Assembly: GCA_040401595.1 (NCBI GenBank)
Contig: JBBAOE010000008.1
Location: forward strand, 65,694-129,693
Length of the DNA: 64,000 nt
From: RFPW01 sp040401595
GTDB lineage: Bacteria > Pseudomonadota > Gammaproteobacteria > Burkholderiales > Burkholderiaceae_E
Direction of reading: 5' to 3'
The translations under genes and the position numbers were made by a program. Under the pieces are notes generated by a model. It was not told where the DNA came from. It saw only the letters and a list, made by a program, of their open reading frames with translations, and searched no databases. Each line of letters starts with the position of its first letter. The stretch's first letter is position 1. Shown here piece after piece: positions 18,057-26,603 of this stretch.

Positions 18057-18998
18057 TCAGGAGGCAAGAATCGCTTCCGCGCCTTGATCGCGAAGTTCTG
18101 CGGCGGCCCGTTCACCCAGAGCCTCTGCCGCTACCAGCGTTTCCTCGCGGGTTTCGACAATGACCCGGGCGATGCGTTTCCCGTCGATCGAAGCCACCAG
18201 TGCTTCGAGTCGAAGTCCACCCAGCGCTTCATGGGTCGCGAAGGCCGCGAGCGGAACACGACAACTACCCCCCAGTGACCTGGACACTGCACGTTCGGCG
18301 GTCACCGCCAATCGGGTGGGGCGATCTTCCAAGGCCAGCAGAAGTTCAGCGATATCGTGCCGATCCGAGCGAATCTCGATCCCCAGCGCACCCTGCCCTG
18401 GGGCGGGCAAACTTTCAATCGGTGGAATGACCGCACGGATTCGCTCCGCAAGGCCGAGTCGCTTCAAGCCTGCCGCCGCCAGAACAATGGCATCGAACTC
18501 GCCCCGATCCAGTTTTGCCAGCCGGGTGTCTAGATTCCCCCGCAATGGGAGCACTTCACAGTGTGGGAAACGGGCACGTAAGAGGGCAGCCCGACGAAGG
18601 CTGGAGGTACCGATCCGGGCGCCTGCGGGCAGTTCCTCAAACGAACTGTAGGCTGGTGACACCAAGGCATCCCGCGGGTCCTCGCGAGGCAAGATCGCCG
18701 CCAGTGCGAACCCTTCGGGCAACTGCATTGGCACGTCTTTGAGCGAGTGCACAGCGAGATCGGCCCGACCATCGAGCAGCGCCATCTCAAGCTCTTTGGT
18801 GAATAGCCCCTTCCCGCCCACCTCATGCAACGCCCGATCCAGGATCTGGTCACCCTGTGTCGTCATTCCGAGCAGCGTGACCTCACCAACCTGCGGCCGA
18901 GCGGAGAGAAGCGACTGGACATGTTGAGCTTGCCAAAGCGCAAGCCGACTTTCGCGAGTGGCAATGACCACTCGCTTCGTGGAAGACTCCTGCACCAC
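18057..18998 (-). CDS. hemC: Porphobilinogen deaminase (hydroxymethylbilane synthase)
   Basis: Condenses four porphobilinogens into hydroxymethylbilane. The 313 residues carry RESRLALWQAQ at the N-terminus, the catalytic region HSLKDVPMQLP near residue 80, GTSSLRRAALLRARFP near 130, and the dipyrromethane cofactor cysteine in SLGGSCRVPLAAF near 240. GTG at 18998 is preceded by AAGGGGATC, a good ribosome site; a second GTG follows directly. It lies 43 bases after the algR-type regulator, the same argH-kinase-regulator-hemC-hemD order found in Pseudomonas. Confidence 0.96.
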   Translation of the reverse strand: MVQESSTKRVVIATRESRLALWQAQHVQSLLSARPQVGEVTLLGMTTQGDQILDRALHEVGGKGLFTKELEMALLDGRADLAVHSLKDVPMQLPEGFALAAILPREDPRDALVSPAYSSFEELPAGARIGTSSLRRAALLRARFPHCEVLPLRGNLDTRLAKLDRGEFDAIVLAAAGLKRLGLAERIRAVIPPIESLPAPGQGALGIEIRSDRHDIAELLLALEDRPTRLAVTAERAVSRSLGGSCRVPLAAFATHEALGGLRLEALVASIDGKRIARVIVETREETLVAAEALGERAAAELRDQGAEAILAS

Positions 18999-19041
18999 GA
19001 TCCCCTTCTGATTTCAAGAGAATCGATGGTACACCGGCCAA

Positions 19042-19833
19042 TTAAGTCACCAAACCTTTGACCAGGGACCATTGCCGCCGTGAAACGGGGAGGCGCTCAG
19101 AGATCTCCCGCAGGACAACCTGCCAATAGGGATCGCCACCCTCACTCTCGACCTGCGCCACGCGCTCAAAACCGCCGATGGAATTACGCGCAACCAGCGC
19201 GTTGCGATGGATCCGCACAAAGCGCTCGCCAAACTCCTCCTCCAGGGCGGTCAACGACTCCTCGATCAGAAACTCCCGTTCGACGGTTCGAACGGTGATG
19301 TACTTGAGTTCTGCCTTGAGATAAATCACTTCCTCGATCGGCACGAGGATCACCCGTCCGCGCTCGTGCACCGAAAGATGCCGGCGACGAGTCAGCGTCG
19401 CGCGGGCCAGTTGATCGATCGCCTGCCAGTGTTCGGCCGGACGAATCGTGAGCGCCCGGCGTAGCGCAGCGAGCAGGCGCTGCGCTCGAACCGGCTTCAG
19501 GAGGTAATCCACCGCGTTGACCTCGAAGGCCTCAACCGCGAATTCATCATGCGCGGTAACGAAGATGACGAGCGGCTGAACACGATCGGGTTCCGCATGC
19601 ACCCGAGCCGACATATGCCTCGCCAACTCGAGACCCGACATGCCCGGCATCTGTACATCCAGCAAAACGATTCCGGGGCGCTGGGAATCGATCAGTGCAA
19701 GTGCCTCAGGCGCATTTCCTGCCTCGCCGACAATGCGATGCGGGAATTCGTCGCCAAGATCCGCCAGAAGTTCTCGCAAGCGTCTGCAGGCGGGCGCCTC
19801 ATCATCAACGATCAAGATTGCGGTTTCATTCAT
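19042..19833 (-). CDS. algR: LytTR-family response regulator (AlgR-like)
   Basis: DNA-binding response regulator of 263 residues. The N-terminal receiver (LIVDDEAPACRRL, phosphoacceptor Asp in VLLDVQMPGMSG near residue 58, Lys in LKPVRAQRLL) precedes a C-terminal LytTR domain (YLKAELKYITVRT, FVRIHRNALVA, PVSRRQWSLVKGL). The ATG at 19833 overlaps the kinase stop by 8 bases. By analogy with Pseudomonas AlgR/FimS the pair may control surface behaviour such as twitching or exopolysaccharide; targets here are unknown. All key receiver residues are present, in contrast to the sigma-54 regulator at 30766. Confidence 0.9.
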   Translation of the reverse strand: MNETAILIVDDEAPACRRLRELLADLGDEFPHRIVGEAGNAPEALALIDSQRPGIVLLDVQMPGMSGLELARHMSARVHAEPDRVQPLVIFVTAHDEFAVEAFEVNAVDYLLKPVRAQRLLAALRRALTIRPAEHWQAIDQLARATLTRRRHLSVHERGRVILVPIEEVIYLKAELKYITVRTVEREFLIEESLTALEEEFGERFVRIHRNALVARNSIGGFERVAQVESEGGDPYWQVVLREISERLPVSRRQWSLVKGLVT

Positions 19834-21055
19834 GGCGTCCCCTGCGTTCTGGTCGATAGGGAAAATCAAGCGTGAGGCGGAACCGATCCCCTTCGGTGTC
19901 CATCCGGAGTTCGGCCTCCATGTCGAACAGAAGCATTAATCGTTCTCGCACATTGGACAGAGCCATCTGGTTGCCCATCCGACCCGGACCCGTCCCTTTC
20001 ACAGGTAGAGGATTGACGATTTCAATCCGGATCCGATCCACTCTCAGTTGCCCAGACACTTCGACCAGGCCCGGATCACTCGACGGCTCAATGCCGTGAT
20101 GAACGGCATTTTCGATCAGCGGCTGAATCAGCAAGGAGGGCACGAGGGCGTCCATCGGCAGATTCGATAAGGCCCAGTGCACTTCGAGGCGGGGTTTAAG
20201 CCGCAAGGTTTCAATGGCCAGGTACTGGCGACAGGTTTCGAGCTCTGCTGACAGGGGTACGAGTTCGCGGGTATCACGCATGAAGACGCGAAATAATTCG
20301 GACAGGTCCTGCAAGGTCGACTCTGCCTGACGAGGGTCGGAGCGTAGCAATCCCAGGACGGTGTTGAGACTGTTGAACAGAAAGTGGGGTCGGATTCTCG
20401 CCTGCAGCGCGATCAACCTGGCCTCGGATAAGGACGGGGAAAACGCCCTCGCCCTTAGCTGGAAATGATCGAGCAGAACAAACGTAACCGCCACCGTCGC
20501 CAGTGCGCGCACACTGACCCAGAGCCAGGGATCGGCCACGCTCACGGCCCCGACCGCAACTGAAGCGCCCGCCACCAGGGACATGCTGAGGGTGGGCACG
20601 CCCAATCCAACCAACCACTGGAGTGCCCTAGACCGGCCGATGACCAGGGGACGCATCAGGCAGAGTGAAGTCAGGCTGCCCAGTAAAGTGACCGACATGA
20701 GCCCGAGATTGATCACCATGATCGATGACCACTGTGGCAATTGATCCGCGATCAATAAGGCCCCCACCGTGAGGCCCCCCAGCGTTGCGAGCACAATGCG
20801 CAGTGCGACACCGGGATTGCAGCAATCTGGCATCACGGGCACCACCGCGCCATCGACCAGCCGTCGAAGCGGGTGTAGAAGATTGACGGCCGCCACCGCG
20901 CCCTGATTTGCGATGTCGCCAGACCAACGGTTGATATCGGTGGCGTTCCAGACGACCGAACGCAAGGGCGCGCGTGCTGCCCCTTGTTTCCGACGCTCAG
21001 GCTGCGCCCCTCGGGAACCCTGACGGCCTTGTACGCCGTGCATGGGTAAAGTCAT
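19826..21055 (-). CDS. algZ: LytS/AlgZ-type sensor histidine kinase
   Basis: Partner kinase of the LytTR regulator. From ATG at 21055 it has about 409 residues with four or so hydrophobic helices (residues roughly 85-225), a coiled region, and a His_kinase domain with the phosphoacceptor motif RIRPHFLFNSLNT near residue 245 and an atypical ATP-binding part (LIQPLIENAVHHGIE, then GNQMALSNVRERL). The ATG at 21043 is an alternative; the frame can also extend upstream to a TTG at 21136. It diverges from argH. The sensed signal is unknown. Confidence 0.88.
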   Translation of the reverse strand: MTLPMHGVQGRQGSRGAQPERRKQGAARAPLRSVVWNATDINRWSGDIANQGAVAAVNLLHPLRRLVDGAVVPVMPDCCNPGVALRIVLATLGGLTVGALLIADQLPQWSSIMVINLGLMSVTLLGSLTSLCLMRPLVIGRSRALQWLVGLGVPTLSMSLVAGASVAVGAVSVADPWLWVSVRALATVAVTFVLLDHFQLRARAFSPSLSEARLIALQARIRPHFLFNSLNTVLGLLRSDPRQAESTLQDLSELFRVFMRDTRELVPLSAELETCRQYLAIETLRLKPRLEVHWALSNLPMDALVPSLLIQPLIENAVHHGIEPSSDPGLVEVSGQLRVDRIRIEIVNPLPVKGTGPGRMGNQMALSNVRERLMLLFDMEAELRMDTEGDRFRLTLDFPYRPERRGRHE

Positions 21056-21182
21056 CGAAGGCTCTGGCGACTGGGAGGCTGAAGACGTGGGCGGCGGCTT
21101 GGGCGGTTCAAATCGAGGGTGGGCACGCGAGGACAATGGGCTGCACCGGGAGTTGCCCTATATCATCCGGTTAGGAGCCACT

Positions 21183-22598
21183 ATGACAGACCAACTTTCG
21201 CACAAAGCCGACGCCTGGTCGGGTCGTTTTTCGGAACCCGTTGCTGAGCGCGTGAAGCGCTTCACCGCTTCCATCAACTTTGATCAACGACTGGCGCTAC
21301 AAGACATCGCCGGCTCTCTAGCCCATGCCACGATGCTCTGCACATGCGGGATCCTGACGAACAAGGACCTGGCCGATATCCAGCGCGGAATGGCGGTCAT
21401 CCGCGAAGAGATCACGAGTGGACAGTTCAACTGGTCGCTCGACCTCGAAGATGTTCACCTCAACATCGAGGCTCGGCTGACAGCGCTCGTCGGTGACGCC
21501 GGCAAGCGTCTCCATACCGGCCGCTCGCGCAATGATCAGGTCGCGACTGACATCCGTCTATGGCTTCGTGAAAGGATCGACGAGGCGCTCCTCTGGCTCG
21601 AGCGCCTGCAACTCGCTCTGGTGGATCTGGCAGATCAGCAGTTCGACACCATCATGCCTGGCTTCACGCATCTCCAGGTCGCCCAGCCTGTCACCTTCGG
21701 CCACCACCTCATGGCGTACGTCGAGCAACTGCGTCGGGACGCCGAGCGGATGCGGGACTGCCGCAAACGGGTGAACAGGCTGCCGCTTGGCGCCGCGGCT
21801 TTGGCGGGTACACCGTACCCCATCGATCGTGAATTAGTCGCATCGCTGCTGGGTTTTGAGGAAGTCTGCGAGAACTCGCTGGATGCCGTGAGCGACCGCG
21901 ACTTCGCGATTGAATTCTGTGCGGCGGCAGCGTTGATCATGACCCACATTTCAAGGTTCAGCGAGGAACTGGTCCTCTGGTCCAGTCCAGGTTTTGGATT
22001 TATCGAACTGGCCGATCGCTTTTGTACGGGTAGTTCGATCATGCCGCAGAAAAAAAATCCAGACGTACCCGAATTGGCCCGAGGCAAAACGGGACGGGTT
22101 ACCGGCAGCCTGGTCAGCCTGCTGACCTTGATGAAAGGTCAACCGCTCGCTTACAACAAGGACAATCAGGAAGATAAGGAACCGTTATTCGATGCGGCCG
22201 ACACCGTCATCGACACCCTGGCCATCTTCGCCGATCTGGTTCCAGGGATTTCCGTTAATGCAGCGCGAATGCGTGAGGCAGCGAGCCGAGGGTATTCCAC
22301 CGCAACCGACCTCGCGGATTATCTGGTTCGACTTGGCCTCCCCTTTCGCGACGCCCACGAAGCGGTCGCGCTCGCGGTCCGCGCCGCCATTGATTCCGGC
22401 CGAGATCTGTCGGCGCTGCAACTCGAGGAAATACGTCAGTTCGCGCCCAAAGTCGCTGATCGGATCGGTGAAGACGTCTTTGCGACGCTCTCACTCGAGG
22501 GTTCGGTCAATTCCCGTAACCATCTCGGTGGAACGGCCCCGGCCCAGGTCCGGTCGGCAATTGCCCGGGCCCGCATTCGGCTCAACCAGAATGCATAA
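21183..22598 (+). CDS. argH: Argininosuccinate lyase
   Basis: Splits argininosuccinate into arginine and fumarate, the final step of arginine synthesis. The 471 residues contain the fumarase/aspartase-superfamily signature GSSIMPQKKNPDVPELARGKTGR near residue 285, the N-terminal WSGRFSEPVAERV and the catalytic His region (LHTGRSRNDQV near 108, GFTHLQVAQP near 160). ATG at 21183 is preceded by AGGAG six bases upstream; the frame upstream to 21042 lies over the divergent kinase and is not used. Ordinary in length and content. Confidence 0.97.
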   Translation: MTDQLSHKADAWSGRFSEPVAERVKRFTASINFDQRLALQDIAGSLAHATMLCTCGILTNKDLADIQRGMAVIREEITSGQFNWSLDLEDVHLNIEARLTALVGDAGKRLHTGRSRNDQVATDIRLWLRERIDEALLWLERLQLALVDLADQQFDTIMPGFTHLQVAQPVTFGHHLMAYVEQLRRDAERMRDCRKRVNRLPLGAAALAGTPYPIDRELVASLLGFEEVCENSLDAVSDRDFAIEFCAAAALIMTHISRFSEELVLWSSPGFGFIELADRFCTGSSIMPQKKNPDVPELARGKTGRVTGSLVSLLTLMKGQPLAYNKDNQEDKEPLFDAADTVIDTLAIFADLVPGISVNAARMREAASRGYSTATDLADYLVRLGLPFRDAHEAVALAVRAAIDSGRDLSALQLEEIRQFAPKVADRIGEDVFATLSLEGSVNSRNHLGGTAPAQVRSAIARARIRLNQNA

Positions 22599-22730
22599 AA
22601 CCAAGGGTAAATACGGGTCTCCAAAAACATCGACACCAGAAAGCTTTGGGTCGTATTCGCTGACAAACCCACTACAATCGCGATAAGCATTTCGCTAACG
22701 CCTTAAACCACGAGTCAAAGGAAGATCGTT

Positions 22731-23813
22731 ATGGATCGACGTCAAATCATCAAAAACACAGGTCTTGCCGGCATCCTTGCCACCGGGGTCGCCCCTGGCA
22801 TTGTCGGGGCCCAAGCGCAAGTGCGCTGGCGGATGACCTCGAGTTTTCCGAAACCGCTCGACACCTTGTTTGGGGTGGCTGATGTCTTCGCCAAGAAAGT
22901 CAACGAGATGACGGGCGGAAAATTTGTGATCTCGACCCATGCGCCTGGCGAGATTGTCCCGGCATTCGGTACGATCGACGCAGTCCAGCAAGGTACGGTG
23001 GAATGTGCCGGTACAGCCAGCTATTACTATTTTGGGAAAGACCCCGTCTTTGCTCTGGGTTGTACCATCCCGTTCGGCCTGAATGCTCGCCAGATGACCG
23101 CATGGCTTTATGAAGGCAATGGCCTGACCCTGATGCGGGATTTTTTCCGCCAATACAACATCATGATGTTCCCGATGGGGAATACGGGTTCCCAGATGGG
23201 TGGCTGGTGGCGTCGGGAAATCAAATCGGTCGCCGACATCAAAGGAGTCAAATTCCGCACCGGTGGCTTCCCGGGTCGGGTCTGGGAACGGCTCGGTGGT
23301 ATTGCGGCGAATATCCCGGGCGGCGAAATCTACTCAGCCCTTGAGAAAGGGACGGTCGATGCGGCCGAGTGGGTCGGCCCCTATGACGATGAACGGCTTG
23401 GTCTGCACAAAGTTGCCCCGCTCTACGCCTACCCTGGCTGGTGGGAACCGGGTCCGAATATCGATCTGCATGTCAACATCAAGGCCTACGAGGCCCTGTC
23501 GCCGGAATACCGCGCGATCATTGAAAATGCTGCCGCATATGCCCACACCGACATGCTGGCCAAATACGATTCGCGAAATCCCGCGGCGCTCAAGCGCCTC
23601 GTCGCAGGCGGAACCAAGCTGTACAAATTCCCCAAGGAAATCATGGACGCTGCCTTCAAGGAGGCCATGGCGATGTACAGTGAACTATCGGATACCAATC
23701 CGAACTGGAAGAAGATCTATACGGATCTTTCGAATTTCCGCCGCGACTCGAACCTGTGGTTCCGCCTGACCGAGGCCGCGAATGACGACTTCATGCAGGC
23801 AGCACGCCTTTAA
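22731..23813 (+). CDS. TRAP transporter receptor, TakP-like (2-oxo acid type)
   Basis: Periplasmic solute-binding protein of a TRAP transporter, 360 residues. It starts with a Tat-like signal (MDRRQIIKNTGLAG, cleavage after VGAQA). The mature part resembles TakP of Rhodobacter sphaeroides, which binds pyruvate and other 2-oxo acids: WRMTSSFPKPLDTLFG, ASYYYFGKDPVFALG, GNTGSQMGGWWRREI, EWVGPYDDERLGL and the YPGWWEPGPN loop. ATG at 22731 follows AAAGGAAG. Its permease genes are not downstream as usual but on the opposite strand, convergent, beyond the terminator at 23871. Substrate class is inference from similarity. Confidence 0.9.
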   Translation: MDRRQIIKNTGLAGILATGVAPGIVGAQAQVRWRMTSSFPKPLDTLFGVADVFAKKVNEMTGGKFVISTHAPGEIVPAFGTIDAVQQGTVECAGTASYYYFGKDPVFALGCTIPFGLNARQMTAWLYEGNGLTLMRDFFRQYNIMMFPMGNTGSQMGGWWRREIKSVADIKGVKFRTGGFPGRVWERLGGIAANIPGGEIYSALEKGTVDAAEWVGPYDDERLGLHKVAPLYAYPGWWEPGPNIDLHVNIKAYEALSPEYRAIIENAAAYAHTDMLAKYDSRNPAALKRLVAGGTKLYKFPKEIMDAAFKEAMAMYSELSDTNPNWKKIYTDLSNFRRDSNLWFRLTEAANDDFMQAARL

Positions 23814-23870
23814 AAACTGAGCGCGCGGGCGCTTGACTGCGCCACGCGACCGATCAGTAGTCGACTTAGA

Positions 23871-23906
23871 ACGCGCCAACGAAGTTCGCTTCGTTGGCGC
23901 TTTTTT
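23871..23906. terminator. Strong Rho-independent terminator between takP-like gene and dctM
   Basis: GCGCCAACGAAG, TTCG tetraloop, CTTCGTTGGCGC, then eight T. A perfect 12-base stem with an exceptionally stable loop. It lies 57 bases after the plus-strand receptor stop and 13 bases before the end of the minus-strand permease gene. The T run is on the plus strand, so it chiefly ends receptor transcription. Confidence 0.93.
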
Positions 23907-23919
23907 TTGACCCCGGATT

Positions 23920-25509
23920 CTATTTCTTCAACTTGTCCTGTTCGATCGAGCGACGCAAGGCCTCCATCGCGTCGTCTGCCGAATCGCTGGCCTTGTTGTC
24001 CGACTCACTACCCGACGGACCACCCTGCGCGCCAGGCAGACCTGATGGATCCGTCGTGGCATTTGAATCCGATGGCCCCTCGGATTTGCCATGGATATCT
24101 TGCAGTTGCTCAATCGCCTTGTCCAGATCCAGCACTTTCTCCTTGTCCAGAAACACCGTGACGGTCTGCGGAAAGAAAATGACCACCGCAACAAGAATAA
24201 GTTGGATGATGATGAACGGGATTGCACCAAGGTAGATGTCTCTGGACTCCACCTTGCGTGGCAGAGATCCATTACGGTGTAGCGTGTCCGAGATCCCGCG
24301 CAAGTAAAACAATGCAAAACCAAAGGGCGGGTGCATAAAGCTGGTTTGCATGTTCACGCAGATCATCACGCCGAACCAGACAAGGTCGATCCCAAGTTTT
24401 GCCGCCACCGGGGCAAGGAACGGAATGATGATGAAGGCGATCTCGAAGAAATCCAGAAAAAATGCCAAAAAGAAAATAAAAATATTGACGACGATCAGAA
24501 AACCAAGTTGACCACCTGGCAAACCAGCGAGGAGATGCTCAATCCAGATGCCTCCATCCACGCCCTGGAAGACCAGTGAAAACACCCGTGAACCGATCAG
24601 AATAAAGACCACCATTGCCGTGATCCGCATGGTCGACAGGAGAGCCTGCTTGAACAGGTCAAAACTCAGTCGCTTGTGGATCGCAGCCAGAATGAAGGCG
24701 CCCGCAGCGCCCATGGCCCCCGCTTCGGTGGGCGTGGCGATGGCGATGTTGAGCCCTGGCAGGCCCCCCATGCTACCCAACACCGTCAGGATCAGAACCG
24801 CCGATGGAACAATGCCGCGAAGGCACTTGCTCCAAAGCGCCCATCCGTCCAGGGTTCGGGCTTCCTTGGGCAAACCCGGGACATGGGACGGGCAGATTCT
24901 CGACAGCATGAAGGTGTAGAGGGCAAACAGCAGAACCTGAAGGATTGAGGGTCCCCAGGCCCCTTTGTACATATCGCCAACAGGTTTACCGAGTTGGTCC
25001 GCCAGGACAATGAGGACGAGCGATGGCGGAACCAATTGGGTAATCGTTCCCGACGCCGCCAGAACGCCAGTGGCATAGCGCATGTTGTAGCCCCAGCGCA
25101 TCATCACCGGCAGCGAGATCATCGCCATGGCAATGACCTGGCCGGCAACGGTACCGGTGATCGCCCCGAGAATGAATCCAACAATAATGACCGAATAGCC
25201 AAGCCCGCCACGGATCGGGCCAAAGAGCTGGCCCATGGAGTCCAACATGTCTTCAGCGAGTCCGCAGCGCTCAAGGATCGTTCCCATCAGCGTGAAAAAT
25301 GGAATCGCAAGCAGCAGTTCGTTGGACAGGATGCCGAACACGTTGAGCGGCAATGCCGACATAAACGAGGCCGGGAACCACCCCATGTGAACCGCGAAGA
25401 ATCCGCATCCAAGGCCGAGTGCGGTCAACGAGAACGAGACCGGAAATCCGATCAGCAGCACAATGACAAGCCCCGCAAACATCAGCGGGGCAAAGGTATC
25501 CATCGTCAT
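23920..25509 (-). CDS. dctM: TRAP transporter large permease (DctM family) with an acidic C-terminal tail
   Basis: Fused 12-14 helix permease subunit that drives Na+-coupled uptake. 529 residues from ATG at 25509, whose first bases overlap the dctQ stop (ATGA). Family features: FAGLVIVLLIGFPVSFSL at the N-terminus, ELLLAIPFFTLMGTILERCG near residue 70, ATPTEAGAMGA near 260, and FMHPPFGFALFYLRG near 400. After the last helix comes a roughly 75-residue tail rich in Ser, Asp, Gly and Gln that ends in a short charged helix (DAMEALRRSIEQDKLKK). Such a long hydrophilic tail is not standard for DctM. It probably serves the takP-like receptor. Confidence 0.93.
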   Translation of the reverse strand: MTMDTFAPLMFAGLVIVLLIGFPVSFSLTALGLGCGFFAVHMGWFPASFMSALPLNVFGILSNELLLAIPFFTLMGTILERCGLAEDMLDSMGQLFGPIRGGLGYSVIIVGFILGAITGTVAGQVIAMAMISLPVMMRWGYNMRYATGVLAASGTITQLVPPSLVLIVLADQLGKPVGDMYKGAWGPSILQVLLFALYTFMLSRICPSHVPGLPKEARTLDGWALWSKCLRGIVPSAVLILTVLGSMGGLPGLNIAIATPTEAGAMGAAGAFILAAIHKRLSFDLFKQALLSTMRITAMVVFILIGSRVFSLVFQGVDGGIWIEHLLAGLPGGQLGFLIVVNIFIFFLAFFLDFFEIAFIIIPFLAPVAAKLGIDLVWFGVMICVNMQTSFMHPPFGFALFYLRGISDTLHRNGSLPRKVESRDIYLGAIPFIIIQLILVAVVIFFPQTVTVFLDKEKVLDLDKAIEQLQDIHGKSEGPSDSNATTDPSGLPGAQGGPSGSESDNKASDSADDAMEALRRSIEQDKLKK

Positions 25510-26045
25510 TGCAGAGGCCTCTCGTAATGAAACTCGGAGTCGTAGCGGTTCAGCAACCAGGCGAGCCGCTTGATGGCTTCGGAAACACCCTGCGCGAACA
25601 ACAAGCAAAAGCCCAGAGGCAACATCAGCATGGCCGGCCAGCGAATGAGGCCTCCGGCATTACTCGAAACCTCGCCACTGGCGTACATTTTCAAAAATAG
25701 TGGCAGCGCGAAATGAATCATCACCGCCATCGATGGCAGCAGGAAACACAGCAATCCAATGAGATCAATCCAGGCTTGAACCCGTCCGGAGTACTGGCCA
25801 TACAGAACATCAACACGGACATGCTCATTGACTCTCAAGACCTGCGAAGCGCCAAGCATCACGCAGGCGGCAAACAGATACCACTGGATTTCAAGAAACG
25901 CGTTGGAACTGTAGTTAAAGCCGTAGCGCACCACCGCATTCAAAGCGCTGATGAAGCAGGAGGCGCCCATCGCCCACTTCGCAACGATTGCAAAACGATC
26001 CGTCACGCCATCGATGAGTCTCATCAACCCCAGCAATGCATCCAT
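25506..26045 (-). CDS. dctQ: TRAP transporter small permease (DctQ family)
   Basis: Small four-helix subunit of the TRAP permease, 179 residues. Helices lie near residues 20-42, 52-70, 93-115 and 133-155. NAFLEIQWYLFAACVMLGASQVL and the conserved NEHVRVDVLYG segment after the second helix are typical of the DctQ branch used by 2-oxo acid and mannitol/chloroaromatic-type systems. ATG at 26045. The stop overlaps the dctM start, so the two are coupled. The receptor gene is on the other strand. Confidence 0.9.
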   Translation of the reverse strand: MDALLGLMRLIDGVTDRFAIVAKWAMGASCFISALNAVVRYGFNYSSNAFLEIQWYLFAACVMLGASQVLRVNEHVRVDVLYGQYSGRVQAWIDLIGLLCFLLPSMAVMIHFALPLFLKMYASGEVSSNAGGLIRWPAMLMLPLGFCLLFAQGVSEAIKRLAWLLNRYDSEFHYERPLQ

Positions 26046-26360
26046 GCAAAATCTCCCGTCAGCGGACCGTCAAGGTGGCCGGACTTAGACACCGATCAAA
26101 ATTTCAAGCTCCGGGCTTGAACAACCATTCAGCCTACGCAAAACACGAAGCACAGAACCATCGAGGTCGCGTCATGCGACTCGATGAGAGCAAAAGGGTG
26201 TCCGATCGTGGGCCAGAACAATCGTCGCAGGGTCCCGGTTCCATGCCTTGATGACATGGACTTTCCCTGCGCCCTTCATTCCGCCAAGCGTGGAGTTTAA
26301 CAAGCCCTGCCCAAAAATGGGGAATCCCGTCAATCGGGGTTGGTCAAGCTACAGGCATCT
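26046..26360. other. 315-base region upstream of dctQ, no gene seen
   Basis: Lies between the dctQ start and the end of the amidase-linked unit, so it should hold the dctQM promoter and the end of the upstream transcript. An imperfect inverted repeat at about 26159-26185 (ATCGAGGTCGC, loop, GCGACTCGAT; one bulged G) is the only clear structure and could be an operator or a weak terminator. No convincing sigma-70 or sigma-54 promoter was identified by eye. Confidence 0.5.
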
Positions 26361-26603
26361 TCAGATTAGGCTTGCTTGATTGCCTACGGGATCGGCCATT
26401 TGCAGATGCAGGGGACGCAGATGCGCAAGAGCGAAGATATGTGCGGGCTCGGTCTGCGGATCCACCCGGTCATTCCAAGAATCGACCAGTCGCCTTTGGC
26501 GCTGCATTGTTAGCAGCAGGTAGGGCAAATCCACCTCGGGGACACAAAGCCCCCGGCTCTCGAGGACTCTCTGCAGCGTCAATTCATCAGAATTCACCAT
26601 CAT
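26361..26603 (-). CDS. Small protein translationally coupled to the Bug receptor, possibly AtzG-like
   Basis: 80 residues from ATG at 26603; that ATG overlaps the receptor stop as ATGA, good evidence that it is a real gene. No signal peptide or membrane segment. An N-terminal helix (DELTLQRVLESRG), YLLLTMQRQRRLVDSW, and a short EPAHIF element near residue 59 recall the EPA-x-F end of AtzG-like (DUF4089) proteins, small partners of amidase-signature enzymes such as AtzE. The amidase is three genes upstream in the same unit, which fits. The match is weak and by eye; an unrelated function is possible. Confidence 0.5.
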   Translation of the reverse strand: MMVNSDELTLQRVLESRGLCVPEVDLPYLLLTMQRQRRLVDSWNDRVDPQTEPAHIFALAHLRPLHLQMADPVGNQASLI

